Positions 32,612 through 44,149 of a stretch of DNA of 64,000 bases are shown piece by piece. A program made the position numbers and the translations under genes. The notes below the pieces were generated by a model. It was given only the letters and a program-made list of their open reading frames with translations, did no database searches and was not told the origin of the DNA. Origin of the DNA: Artocarpus heterophyllus (taxonomy: Eukaryota; Streptophyta; Magnoliopsida; Rosales; Moraceae); contig CM046351.1 in NCBI GenBank assembly GCA_025403435.1, positions 29,069,285-29,133,284 on the forward strand. The letters run 5' to 3'. Each line of letters starts with the position of its first letter. Within the stretch, counting starts at the first letter, position 1.

Positions 32612-34776
32612 TGTCACGCCCCGGAGTACGGGAGGTGACGTGGCGGAATATTTAGATTTATTAAAAGAGGATTTAATTAAAATTAAGAGTCTAAAAAATC
32701 CAATTAAGTAAGAAATAAAGAGATTTTCCACCACATTTGATAAACGAATTTATAAATATTAAGCAAATAATAATAATTAATTAAAAACCGTGAATATGGG
32801 TTCCACAACCCACAACTTGTGCACACACATGGTACTGACAATATCATAAATACAATTAGAGTCCAAGTACAAATAAAATTAAGTCTTACATGCCTTGATT
32901 AATAATACAGAATATAAATAAATTCTCCTATTGCTCTTGAGTTCGGTCTGAAGAATCTTCTCCAAACCTAAATGGGAAACCACCTAGAAGGGGGGAATTT
33001 AAAACAGATAAAACGTGAGCGAAAGGCTCAGTATGACTATATTTTATAAAATAGTTTGATGCAAAGAAACATAACATTACTAGAAGTTATTCAAAAGGAA
33101 ACTTGAATAAATAAATAAATAAATAATTTGAGTAGAACCGTTCTGTCACAGAACAGTCCACTCGTCAAATCAAAACACCGATTTACTTTTACCTAGGCAA
33201 ACCATGATATCACCACCGTAGTGGCCCAGCTGGGTTTCGGGACCTGCCCCCAAGGTCGATCGCCACACGACCCGATCTCTGATATGGCATCATGCCCATG
33301 TGTTTATTATCATTATCATTCAAAACCCAATTACCGAGTGTTGTCAATTACGTTCATTATGAAGTTCATTTCATAATCACGGTGTATTAAAATACTACCG
33401 ATAAAACCATTTTCAAACAACCGTTGAAAACATTTTGATAGAAATCATTTTCAAAGCCAAATCACTTCAAAACCAGGCTACCAAAGAAATAGGATAAAAG
33501 TCCTACCTCAATACTCGTGCCGGTGCCCCGCACCGAAATCCCGACCCGCTAGACGTTAGCTCCACGGAACCACGAACAATCCTAGATACAAACTAAGTCG
33601 ATCAATATCTAGTTTGAGACATTCTATGCTACTAAATCATTTCATGATGTCCTAGTGTGCCATTTGTACCTTTAAAATCATCCTATAAGGTTGGGATTTA
33701 AATATGGGTTCAAAATAGTGAAAACGGGTAAAAATCACAAAATTTTCCATGCCTCGGTCGGCCTGTCGGGCGCCCTGCTTCGACCTGTCGAACTGCATAG
33801 TTTGGCTTGCCGGAAGCAAAGTTTGGCCTGCCGAACATTTTCCCAGATTCGGCCTGCCGGTCGGAAGAACACCGGCCTGCCGATCATCACTCCGGCCTGC
33901 CGAACACACAGTTCGGCCTGCCGAACTAGGAAAATCCAGAAATCCCAGCCACGGGTTTCTCGATCCCCAAAATCCAAATCTTGTTTCCAACCTGTTTTTC
34001 TCAAATCCCAGGCATGAAAAACAATTATACTTGATAGAAAAACATACTAAAACATGTTTGGACTCATTTAAACAAGATTTGAACTCGAAATCCTCAAAAA
34101 TCCGAAAATGAGAAAATGAGGGGAAAAATGAAAAATCTTGAATTCAATCCATTTTTCTTCAATCTAAGCTTAGATTCTGGTTGTTCTAAGTTCATTTAAC
34201 TCAAATACAAGGTTTTCTAAGCTTAAACAAACCTAGATTTCAAAAATGCACAAAATTGAAAATTTTGTAAAAGGTTTAGAAATTTCGAATCTAACCTCGA
34301 ATCGAAGCTTCAATCCGCGTCCTCGGTTGCCGAATCACATCCCCGAGCTTCCTCCTTGCTATCCCGAAGCTTGGATTCGAAATGGAGTTCAAAAATTTGA
34401 GAGAGAATTGAGAGAGAGAGAGGGCTGCCGAGAGAGATGAGAGAAGAGAGAGGTAGATATGCGTGAGAGTGAGGAGAGAGAGAGAGAGGAAGGAAATAAA
34501 TAGAGAAAATCGGTGGGCGGTTTCACTGTACGAAAACCATGTGCCACCCACGGTTTTGCAAAACAGAGTATTTTTAACATTTTACAAATTGTTGTGTTTT
34601 AAAACTCAAAACATCATTTTAAAACAATAAGAAATCATTTAAATGCATTGATTTAACAAAACAACCAAAATTTCAAATTCCAACCAAATAATCTAATTAA
34701 AATTAAAACGTTAATTATGGCACACTAATTCATCATTTACATTACACTAACATTAAATAAATTTCGGGGCGTTACA
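32612..34776 (-). mobile_element. Solo LTR of the Ty3 family
   Basis: A single complete LTR of 2165 bp on the minus strand, with ends TGTCACGCCCCGGAG (plus strand) and GGGGCGTTACA. It is flanked by the perfect target duplication TATTC (32607-32611 and 34777-34781). No internal region is present, so it arose by recombination between the two LTRs of one insertion. Sequence and dyad array match the LTRs of Ty3 copies 1 and 2; it is closer to copy 1. Confidence 0.95.
33757..33925 (-). repeat. Eight dyad units in the solo LTR
   Basis: On the plus strand units of type TTCGGCCTGCCGAA start at 33757, 33779, 33801, 33822, 33848, 33871, 33891 and 33912, with steps of 22, 22, 21, 26, 23, 20 and 21 bp. 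The order of steps is the mirror image of that in copy 1, as expected for the opposite strand. Confidence 0.9.
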
Positions 34777-34781
34777 TATTC

Positions 34782-36792
34782 TCTACTTGTATATGCTACC
34801 ACAACATAGCACGAGCGTCAATTTTGTGCTTCTCTTAAAAAATAATTAATGCTTCTAGAATATAGGGATAGGCTACCATCCCTCCTTGGGACTTCCCACG
34901 CTGATGTGGGCATGCAATTTGCTGCAAGAGTTGGAGTTTTGGCAAGTAATATGTTGCTACAGATACCCTTATCTTGGAAGATAATGATCATTTCATGTAT
35001 AGCCAATTTGCCGGGGGCGGTTATTCTTACTTTTGACGTGGTTAGTTTGTTAATATGAGGTTAGATGGTGGGTATTTTTGTAACTTCAATTCTCATTTTT
35101 TATTTTAGGGGAAAAAAAACAAAACTTTTTCTATTTAAACGATTACGTAACACATGATATGAAAGACACGACAATCAGATATAAAAAACATAAATTAAAA
35201 TCTAAAACAGAGTAATTTTAAAAAAATATATTTAAAAGACAATAATATATTCTATTAGCATGTTTGACAAATTAGTTTGAAATAAAGAAATGAGTTCAAG
35301 TATTGTAGCATATACGAGCTTTACATTATAATTACTTTTCACTTTACATTATAGCTGTATAAAACTTTACATATATTCGAATCCATTGGTTAGAACTGGT
35401 GTACCAAGCATGCTGTATATATAAGTACAAAAAACAAGCTTAATTTTTGAAATGATTTAATAATAGAAAATGATTTACCTAAAAATATGCAAATGTTAAC
35501 TAATTCACCAAAATACAATAACAATTCTTTCTTTTTTTGAAAATTCTGCCCACCCTTTTTTTTGACACTTAAGGAAAACAATGTAAGAGGAAAATTATCT
35601 TGAATTCCTAATAAAATTATTTTTATAAAGTATTTGATGAAAAATAATTTAGGATCATCTAGCATGTAATTGGTGTAAATATTTGCTCTCTTTTTTTAAA
35701 TGGAATTATATATTTCAGATTATGAAAATACAAACACAAATTTCGACTCAAGTAGCCACATATGACTCATTACAAAAGGATTAGACCCCTAGATATTTTA
35801 ACTGGATCCACCAATAAAAATGGATGAAGCACATAGGCAAACCATAAGTGTTGAGACCCAACAGAGAAAAGCTCGCTTGACATAAAAATTGACCTCGACC
35901 AAAGCTTGTTATAAAGGACTATTGTAGTCAATGGATAAAAGCAATCAACCGAGTCCAAACCCCAAATGTAGGGGACACAAGCAGCACGACATAGAACAAA
36001 TCTAGCCAGATATCAACACACATATACTGCTAATAACCACCTCAAATGAATGTGACATATAAACGAAATTTGAAGTTGGGGAGACCACTTTTGTTATTAC
36101 AAAACAAAAATAAACTATGGCAAAAACATCTTTTATTACAAATAAAATACTAAGCAAAAGATAGAGATAAAATCACAATCGAAGGAGCATGCCTATTGCC
36201 ACCACCACCGAAACATCTAGCACCAATGAAAAAAGAAGCGATCCGCCCATCACACGCTAATCTTAACCTCCCTAAGCCTCAATGATTGCATGCAAGGATT
36301 GAACCTTGTCGGCCCCATCTACAGCTTGCTTCCAACAACTAGTTGCCGCGATCCTAGCATACAAAGTCTGAGGAACCCAAACCATAAGCCATTCTATTCA
36401 TGACAGATGTCTCACAACAGTGTCCTTGGTAAACACCGAAACTATGTGCTAGCCCCACCCACAAGCCAGTAGCAGCCCGCCCAAGGCCAGCACCGATCTT
36501 TGGCCCAAGGGGAAACTTTTTTCTTAATGGTAATCATAGGTATTTTTAATTATCCTATTAAAAAATTTATTCTTAAAATGTGCACCTATCTCTATTTTTC
36601 TCATAATGCTCCCAAATATGTATATTTGCATATGCACCATGTAAATAATTTTCTGTACTATTATCCCTAACAAAAATTATTTTTTCCTCCAAATTTTCTC
36701 TACTTAATTATTTCTCTCTTTTTTTTTACTAAATTAAACTTTTAAGAAAATGATAAATCAAGAAATAAGCTAAAAATTTTCAAAGAAACTTT
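34782..36792. other. Noncoding, unclassified
   Basis: No gene recognised. From about 35740 to 36540 the base composition is more balanced than around it and several short antisense frames exist, which suggests an old transposon remnant of unknown class. The open frame at 34849-35058 (+) resembles no family I know. Confidence 0.4.
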
Positions 36793-36953
36793 AGGCCCCG
36801 TTTGGTTTTATTTTCAGAATTTTTGAAAATATTTTCGTACGTTTTTTGAGGCAAAAATTTTAAAAATACTCTCAGCATAATTCCCAAAAAAATTACCATT
36901 TTTCAAACCAAAAACATTTTCACATATTTTAAAAATAATACCAAACAACCCCT
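36793..36953. mobile_element. Small hAT-like MITE
   Basis: Starts AGGCCCCGTTTGGTTTT and ends AATACCAAACAACCCCT, imperfect terminal inverted repeats of the type found in plant hAT MITEs. The flanking 8-mers GAAACTTT and AAATCTTT match at six of eight positions, acceptable for an old 8-bp target duplication. No coding capacity. Confidence 0.55.
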
Positions 36954-37489
36954 AAATCTTTGTACCAAAAAAAGGACAGTGCTGAATATACATGTTTTAT
37001 TTCTCAGGGTCTATTTATCATCTTATCAAACATATCGAATTTACATGTCTGATTAGGTTAGAATAAGTACCTATTTACTGTTTTTTTTTTTTCCCCTTTT
37101 TTGAGGTAATATGACCCCTTTGGATTTTAGATTACTAAAAGACCCTGCAGATATATATATGATATTGTAATGACAGTAATTTTTAGTCCTTTGTGAAGCA
37201 GACATTAAATTTAACAAACAAACGATGTTAGAAGCATTGGTATTTGAGCATCAATTACTCTCAATGCAAAACGAATTGTCGTTTATGTTGGGACCTAATT
37301 ACCTTATTAACCGGTTGTTGCCGACCAAACTTGAACTGCCAAAAAAAGCTGCCATCACATTACCCTCTCTTCAATGAAAAGCGTTAGATAAGATCTGAAT
37401 GGTGGCAAAAGAAAGGGAGGGACCGTCCCTCTTTTGGACACTGAGGGATAAAAGAAAACCCATATATATATATATACGGGAGAACCCTC

Positions 37490-37528
<39 letters not shown>

Positions 37529-37876
37529 GAAGGGTTCTCCCGTCCCTCTGGGGGACATCCGCAGCTGCTTTTTGAAATATATAAGGTGTTAACTAGGGGT
37601 AGTTGGAGTAAAGAATAGGTAAGGTGTATAATCAATTAAGTGTTGGTGTTGCGTTTTTGATAAATTTTATCATATATGGTGGGTTGATCGTTGGAAGTGA
37701 CCTGGTATTGTTGTTATTCCCAAAATAGAGTTTCGGTATTTAAGTAATTTCTTGACGATTTATTGATTTTCGTTATGTTAAATATTTGGATTGTTAAAAC
37801 CGGAAACAACGCTGTAATATGCAATTAAAAAAATGAAATGTGCAACACGGTTTATTGATTTTATGTTGCATTTTAG
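36954..37876. other. Noncoding, 5' flank of the truncated prenyltransferase copy
   Basis: No gene and no recognisable prenyltransferase exons 1-3. The stretch includes the hairpin and microsatellite at 37476-37543. The last bases before 37877 are intron-like and end in TTTTAG. Confidence 0.5.
37476..37543. repeat. 13-bp perfect stem around a compound CT/TA microsatellite
   Basis: ACGGGAGAACCCT at 37476-37488 is exactly complementary to AGGGTTCTCCCGT at 37531-37543. Between them lie (CT)n and (AT)n runs; another (AT)n run precedes the left arm. Outside, CGTCCCTC followed by GGACA occurs on both sides (about 37424 and 37541) as a direct repeat. It may be the core of a small transposon. Confidence 0.8.
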
Positions 37877-39963
37877 GATGAACAAGCTTTATTTACCTAT
37901 ACCAGCAGGGGATCTCTTAATCAAACAAGCATGGTTCTTGATTATATCTAAATTACTTGCTGGTTTATGGATTTTGTGGTGGATGAACGCTGACCTAATC
38001 ACTATTTTTCTCTATTGTGTTGTTTTTTTTCCTTTCCACCTTCTATTCGGCTCCTCCAACAAGATTGAAGAGATCTTCTCTTGCAACAGGGATTTTTCTA
38101 ACTTTGGCACTATTATTATTTTCTTCCCGTCCTCTCAATTTTGAAATGAAATTATGTTTTGATATATAAAGTTTATTGACATTAAAATTTAGAGGTCCAA
38201 TAAAATTTTAAAAAATGGCTTGAGAAGTTGCATTATTTGTCGTTTGAAAAATATTGTTGTTATGTATCTGCTGTCAAGTTGTCAAGTAGGGAACAAATCT
38301 TTATCTTAACTCTGTATAAAAGAGTCGTTTGTTTTTTAGATTTTCGTTTACATATTGACATGCCGTGAATGAAGTGTATTAATGTGGTTCTTCTAGAGAA
38401 AAAATAATTATAAAGATCAAATATTTGACAGAAATCAAATTTTGCAGGCCTACGCATTTCAATATGTCGATGTAATTTTTGCTACTAGAGCCTCCCTTGG
38501 ACTTCCATTTTGGTGGAGGTATCCACAATTTTATGTATAAAACCATTTTTTTTTTATTCTTCATTCTTTGTTATTCAAATTAGGTCGTGACAAATTATCT
38601 TAAGAATTTTGTAGTGACTTTCAGATTGAGTAGATGAAAAAAGGCAAAAATCTTATAGTAATTTGTTTTTTTCTAATAAATTTGTTTTTTTTTTTTTTGC
38701 GTTATAATTACTTTAAATGCATTATTTGGTATGGTCATTTGCACCTCAAAAGATCTCACAGTCGTTGAAGGTGATATGAAGTAAGTTGTCCTCTTTTATG
38801 AAATCAATCTCCAAATTTTCAATTACTTTTAATCATCCTTTAGATATTGAAACATTTTTTTTTTTATCCTTTATCGATATCTCTGGCATCATTTAAAATT
38901 ACAAAACACAACAATATTACTGGCTTAACATTCGAACATTTGCTACAACATTCGACCAAAGAAACGCTGCATTTTTTTGCACTGGGACGCTACTGATAAA
39001 TTCTATTGGTGCTATAGCGGCTACTATTTACGTGCCTCAGGTGATTAATTCTTCCTCTTCAAAACTTATCATATAAGTTTTTAAGAAAAAATGCATAAAT
39101 CTTTATACACACACATATATATTAGCCTTTAGTTTTTTTTTTTTTAAATTTACTTTTCACTGCCCCTTTCTTGTATATAGTTTATCAATTACAAAAGACA
39201 AATCATTAATTTACAGAAAAAGTAAATCACGAATTTACTCCTAACCAGTGAGAACGAAACAACATTATGCATCTACCCAAGGAAATGATTAATTAACCAT
39301 ACAAAAAAATACATAAAATAGAGGAATAAATTTTTTGTACATTTTTTAGAAGGATTTTATGGCGTTTTCCTTTTCCTTTTCTCTTTTGTTTTTTCTCCAA
39401 CTGGCCCTTATTTATGTGGAGAATAAGAACTCTATTTCATAATAATAAAGTAGGTAATTAGGAATCGTTTTAATTGCTCGCTATATATTCACATAAAAAA
39501 TGTGGAGAATAAGTAGCAAACAAATTCTTTTTATTTCTTGTTTACAGGCTTTCAAGTCTTATGTGACGTTGCCCGCTCATTCAATCATTATATTGTGCTT
39601 ACTTTTTCAGGTCTGTCATACATAAATTTTAAAAAAATCGAATTAAATTAAATTAAGGGTTACCGATACTGTTAGTCCCTGCCAATTGTAAGCATTGTGG
39701 CTATTTAGTTAAATTCAACTAAAAAGAGGACTTCTACAATCCGTATCTTATGTCCTTTTTCAGGCTAGGAAATTGGACAGAAAATTATAGCAAGATAATT
39801 ATTTGCAGGTTCTTGTGATGAAGTACATTTTGTCTTGGTGGATATATTGATCAATATTCATACTTTTAATGTTTCCATATACGTGCAGGAAGCGAGCACA
39901 AATTTCTATCAATTCGTCTGGAAGCTTTTTACGTTGGAGTTTCTCTTATCTCCTTTCATATAG
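37877..39963 (+). pseudogene. Dead prenyltransferase copy, exons 4-10 only
   Basis: Exons equivalent to those of the intact gene: exon 4 at 37877 to about 38108, exon 5 at 38448-38518 (71 nt, as in the gene), exon 6 to 38780, exon 7 at 38923-39040 (118 nt), exon 8 at 39548-39610 (63 nt), exon 9 at 39764-39794 (31 instead of 33 nt), exon 10 at 39889-39963 (75 nt, ends in TAG). Lesions: a frameshift at the T run 38023-38030 in exon 4, loss of the exon 4 donor, loss of the AG acceptors of exons 6 and 7, a 2-bp deletion and a lost donor (AT) in exon 9, and the second Asp motif reading KDLTVVEGD instead of KDIPDVEGD. Exons 1-3, with transit peptide and first Asp motif, are absent. It lies in inverted orientation to the live gene. 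Confidence 0.9.
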
Positions 39964-40402
39964 TAAATTTAGCAAAATTTACCAATCATGTTTCCTTAAT
40001 ACTAGAGTGGAGTTAAAAAGATGTTAAGACACTGCCTTTTTTTCTTTCTCGAATAACTTCATAAATGGTCCCTAGTACTATTTGTCCTCCTCTTGAACAT
40101 ACGGAGAGTGAGTTAAACTAATTAGTTAATTAGTTATATGATTAACCCCAGTTAATTATACTGTGGAACTCACTTCTATACATAGAAAGCTAGGAAAATG
40201 GACATCCATGAATAATAATCCTTGCCTCAAAACACTTGGAAGTTATAGAATAAATTGCTACTAGCAGTGAACAATAAGCGAGGATTAAGTATAGTCTTTG
40301 AAGGCTACAATGAAAATTTGTGCGTCAAAGAGTGGCCGTGGTTTAGGAATGAGGAGTTTTGCTGATATGAATATGGAGAGTGAAAGTCTTTAAAACCTAA
40401 GC

Positions 40403-40424
40403 ATATATATATATATATATATAT
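40403..40424. repeat. (AT)n microsatellite
   Basis: About 22 bp of alternating AT. Confidence 0.93.
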
Positions 40425-40529
40425 GTATTTGTATATGTATATATACATACACATATAGCGTTTATGCTGGTTTCTTGGATGCTGATCACCTGCTTTTGAA
40501 GATTCAGTTTTGTCAACCGAGTTACTAAA

Positions 40530-40625
40530 ACTTTGTCGTGACTAATGTGCATTTAGTCAAAACTTTTAATTCATTTTTTGTTGTGAATAAAACTTTTAAC
40601 CATGAGGTTTTTAGTCACAAAAACA
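40530..40625. mobile_element. Fragment related to the CACTA MITE at 12489
   Basis: Phrases such as GTGACTAATGTGCATTTAGT, TTTTGTTGTGAATAAAA and ACCATGAGGTTTTTAGTCACAA match parts of the 12489-12737 element in rearranged form. Terminal sequences and target duplications are not preserved. Confidence 0.55.
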
Positions 40626-43600
40626 TCTGTAATTTTGTGTGTTTGCAAAAGTTGATGCAACAGTCACAAAACTTGAAGAAATTATTTCCGTCTCTTTGCA
40701 AAATTTGATGTCTCTAGTTTCAAATATGAGGTTTGTGAACTAGCAAAAAGTCATTAATTTTAAATCCAAGTCCAGCTTCTTTCATGATTATACACTTTGA
40801 TGTTTGGGTCCGTCCAAAGTCACTACTTTAGGTGGATCACAATGGTTGTGTTTGACGACCTGCACTAGAATGACCTGGTTGTGTTTGATGAAATCAAAAG
40901 GTCCCATATGGGCCCCTTTCGGTCCTTCGGGTTTTCTTCCGCGTCCCTAATACTTGAACTTAAAACCTCTTATTTATAGGTTCTTAAGTCAAATATTGAT
41001 TTATTTTTTATGTGTTTTATACTTGTTACTCATCTTTAATGTCGCCTCTAGTACCCGATCTCTCCCACTTTCTACCTTTTTTTTCCTTCAAAACTATTAT
41101 TCTCTCCCTTCTCAAAACACCAAAATCATTTAAAAAATTAAAATAAGCCACTCTAGTCAATCTTGCCACGCTCTACCGCCTCCTATTGGCTAGTTTACTT
41201 TTTTGTTCAATTTATTGTTTAAATTTATAAATATTTTTAAACCAAGTTTTAGATTGATTTTTAGTATAATGATTAGTTATATATATAAACATAATCTGTG
41301 TCATGAAGATGTGGATGACAAAGTCTGAGTTTTTGTTTTGAAATGGAATAAAATTTGTTTCTGATGATTAATTATGAGAATATGGAACTTTTTGAGATTT
41401 ATGTAATATGATCGGTGTTTTTTTTTTTTTAATTGCTTTGTGTTATGAATATGTACAGATGATAGATAAAGTTGGTGTATTTTGATGATTAGTGATGCAT
41501 GATAAAATTTTAAGATTAATTACAAAAATTTCCCCATGAATTATAGCCCCTGTAACATCTTATCTCTCGAATTTTAAAACTTCTCCTCAAGTATAAATCA
41601 TTATTGAAAATGGTCAACCTGTTACAATTTTAATGGAAAAGTATGACAAATAATTAAAAAAATTAGAGATATTTTGATAATCATGCTTATAAAAATAACC
41701 AAAAAAATTAAAACTATAATAGAAATAGGCTTTGCTATGTGATGATTTTCGATAAATTGGCAATAAAAAGTGATGTTGAAGTTTTATTTTGTGATGATTT
41801 TCGATAAATTGGTATTTCGGTTGGATGTGAATTTTTATAGGGAACATTAGTTTTTCTGGATTAATTAGAAACACATGAACATATTTTTAAGAGTAATTAA
41901 ATAAAAGGTAATTAATTTTTGGAGTAATTAATTACTAATTTTCACATTTATTTTGGTACATATATATTTTTTTCTTTTTTGGTTGAAGCATATTATACAC
42001 GTTGTCTTCATGTGGGAAAATCAAATCTCTTAACCAAACATACGGTTTCCAGGACGACACACTCCATTTGATCCCAGTGCGTGCCTTTCCTTTCCACTGA
42101 TGCAACACGCATTACACTTACAAAATAACGACGAAACGTATTTGATTTTTATAAGAACCCCTATTGTTAGACTTATATTTCTTAAACTTGATCCATGTTT
42201 ATGTGTGATAACACATTTTAGACTCGATGTACGTGTTTTATCTAAGAATTTAGTTCTCAATTCATTTATTGTTTATTGGTTTAATTTTTATTGATTAAGA
42301 ATGCGTCAATAAAAAAAATTTAGCCACACCGTGTTAGCGACGCCTAGCTGGCTTCGATAATTAACTTTACCATGCCTCCTCGTTATTATTATCACGTTAA
42401 TTGCATTGGTAACACTATTATTTCCAGTAGTGCTACTCCAAAATCTTATAATAGTTAATAGGTGTTTGCAACTTCAGTTTCAACACTATAGTTACAATTG
42501 CAAACAGTTCAAGCTTTTAACATCTATAGTAAAAAGTAAAAAATTGCTACAATATAAATGTCTCACGTGCTACAATTCTTAAACTTAAAACGCCAGTTAT
42601 AATCAAAGTTTCAAACAAAAGTTTAGTCATTTCAACAATTGAAATTAGTTCCTGAAGTCTAAATTATACAGAAGACAATTTATACACCATTTGTCGGTGT
42701 TGTATCAGTAATACAATCCAAGCTGACAAGCATAGACAAATCAACAACGTATTCCCTCTCATAGCTACTGTCAACCTAATTAGGATGTCTTGATATCTTA
42801 TGATATCAGTTATTCGTTCTTACTATTTATTGAAAAACCCAAAAATAGTTTCATTTTTTTATAATATTGATTACTATAGCACCGAAAACCAAGTAATAGG
42901 CCGATTTGTGGTTAAAGTAATAATAAGAGATGTTTATCTTTTTGTACATTCTATTTTAGGTTAATTTAAAAACTATACTTCTAGTTTTTTATTTCATTGA
43001 ATATATACATTTAGATTAGATGCAATATACAAATTTATACCTTACTTTGCCAAGAGTTGATTTTCACCTTTATAATGATCAAATTATTCTTAAGTAAAAT
43101 AAAAAATAAAACTTTCAAAAAATAAAAAGAAAAAAAAAACCCATCTTGAGGTTAAAAATCAGTATAAAGTTTTGTTATTTTTTTAAGTTCTCTTATTTTT
43201 CAATTTCAAGTTATTTTGAGCAATTTTTAATGTCAAAATTTAAGATTGCTTAGATAATAATATAAATTTGAGTATTAAATTAAATCTCAAGGTATATATT
43301 CGATAAAATTAAAAATTAAATATATAATATTTAAATAAATCTAAAATATAATATACAAAATGATAAATAACCCTAAAAATAATAATCAAAGAGAGCACAA
43401 AGGACAGTATTCGCTTTACATGTTCTCCCCATAAATAAAACAAAACATGCGTCGTATGTCACGACTTGGAGAAAAGTTGTTTTTTGACTTTTCAGAAATA
43501 ATACAATTTTGACGTGTTCTACAGTCATTAGAGAATAGTCAGACTGCTTTTTTTTTTTCCCCTTTTGATGGCGAATGGAAGAATAGTCATCCTAAGGCTA

Positions 43601-44149
43601 CCAAGGAAAAGGGCGTAAATTAAGTATATTGGAGACATTGACTAGATTTAACATTTTTTGGTCTCTCAAAATTTGGCAACCGCCCCATTTCACCCACTAA
43701 AAACGAAAAAGAAAAAAGTCATTTGTTTTCTATTCTTTGATAATAATTTTGATAGTCAATTACTAGGCCCAGATTTAATTAACTCAGATTTGAAACTTCA
43801 ACAAAAAAATAACGTAAACTATAAACGCATGAACAAGAGTCGCAAGAATTCAACATTTTCTTTTTTCTTTTTTTGATATTGAACAAGGAATCAAGCAACA
43901 TTTTCACAACAGAATAACCTAAATGCTTTATTTCACTACCTAATTTTGTTTTACTATCAACCTACAATGTATAAGTACTACTGTATATTTATACTTTTCA
44001 TATACTATGGGGTCGGTCAAATTAGTAACTGACGTACTAGATGGACCAGCATACAAAATTATTAGCTCGCCGTAACATGTGTAATCTTTTGTGTAAAATT
44101 TTAGTTGTGCCCCCTTAATTTCAATTGTATCCTTACTTTGTAAGTAAAA

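Larger units (their letters stand above)
39964..44144. other. Gene-free AT-rich stretch
   Basis: About 4.2 kb without a credible gene. It holds a CACTA MITE fragment (40530-40625), an (AT)n run (40403-40424) and two copies of a 22-23 bp phrase GTGATGATTTTCGATAAATTGG near 41739 and 41791. The open frames are low-complexity. Confidence 0.5.

Noticed and set aside
34849..35058. 69-codon frame next to the solo LTR
   Set aside because: I considered a gene remnant or prenyltransferase exons 1-3, but no motif fits.
37833..38144. 103-codon prenyltransferase-like frame taken as a live gene
   Set aside because: Its second half is out of frame after the T run at 38023-38030, and splice sites and a catalytic Asp are lost, so it is a pseudogene exon.
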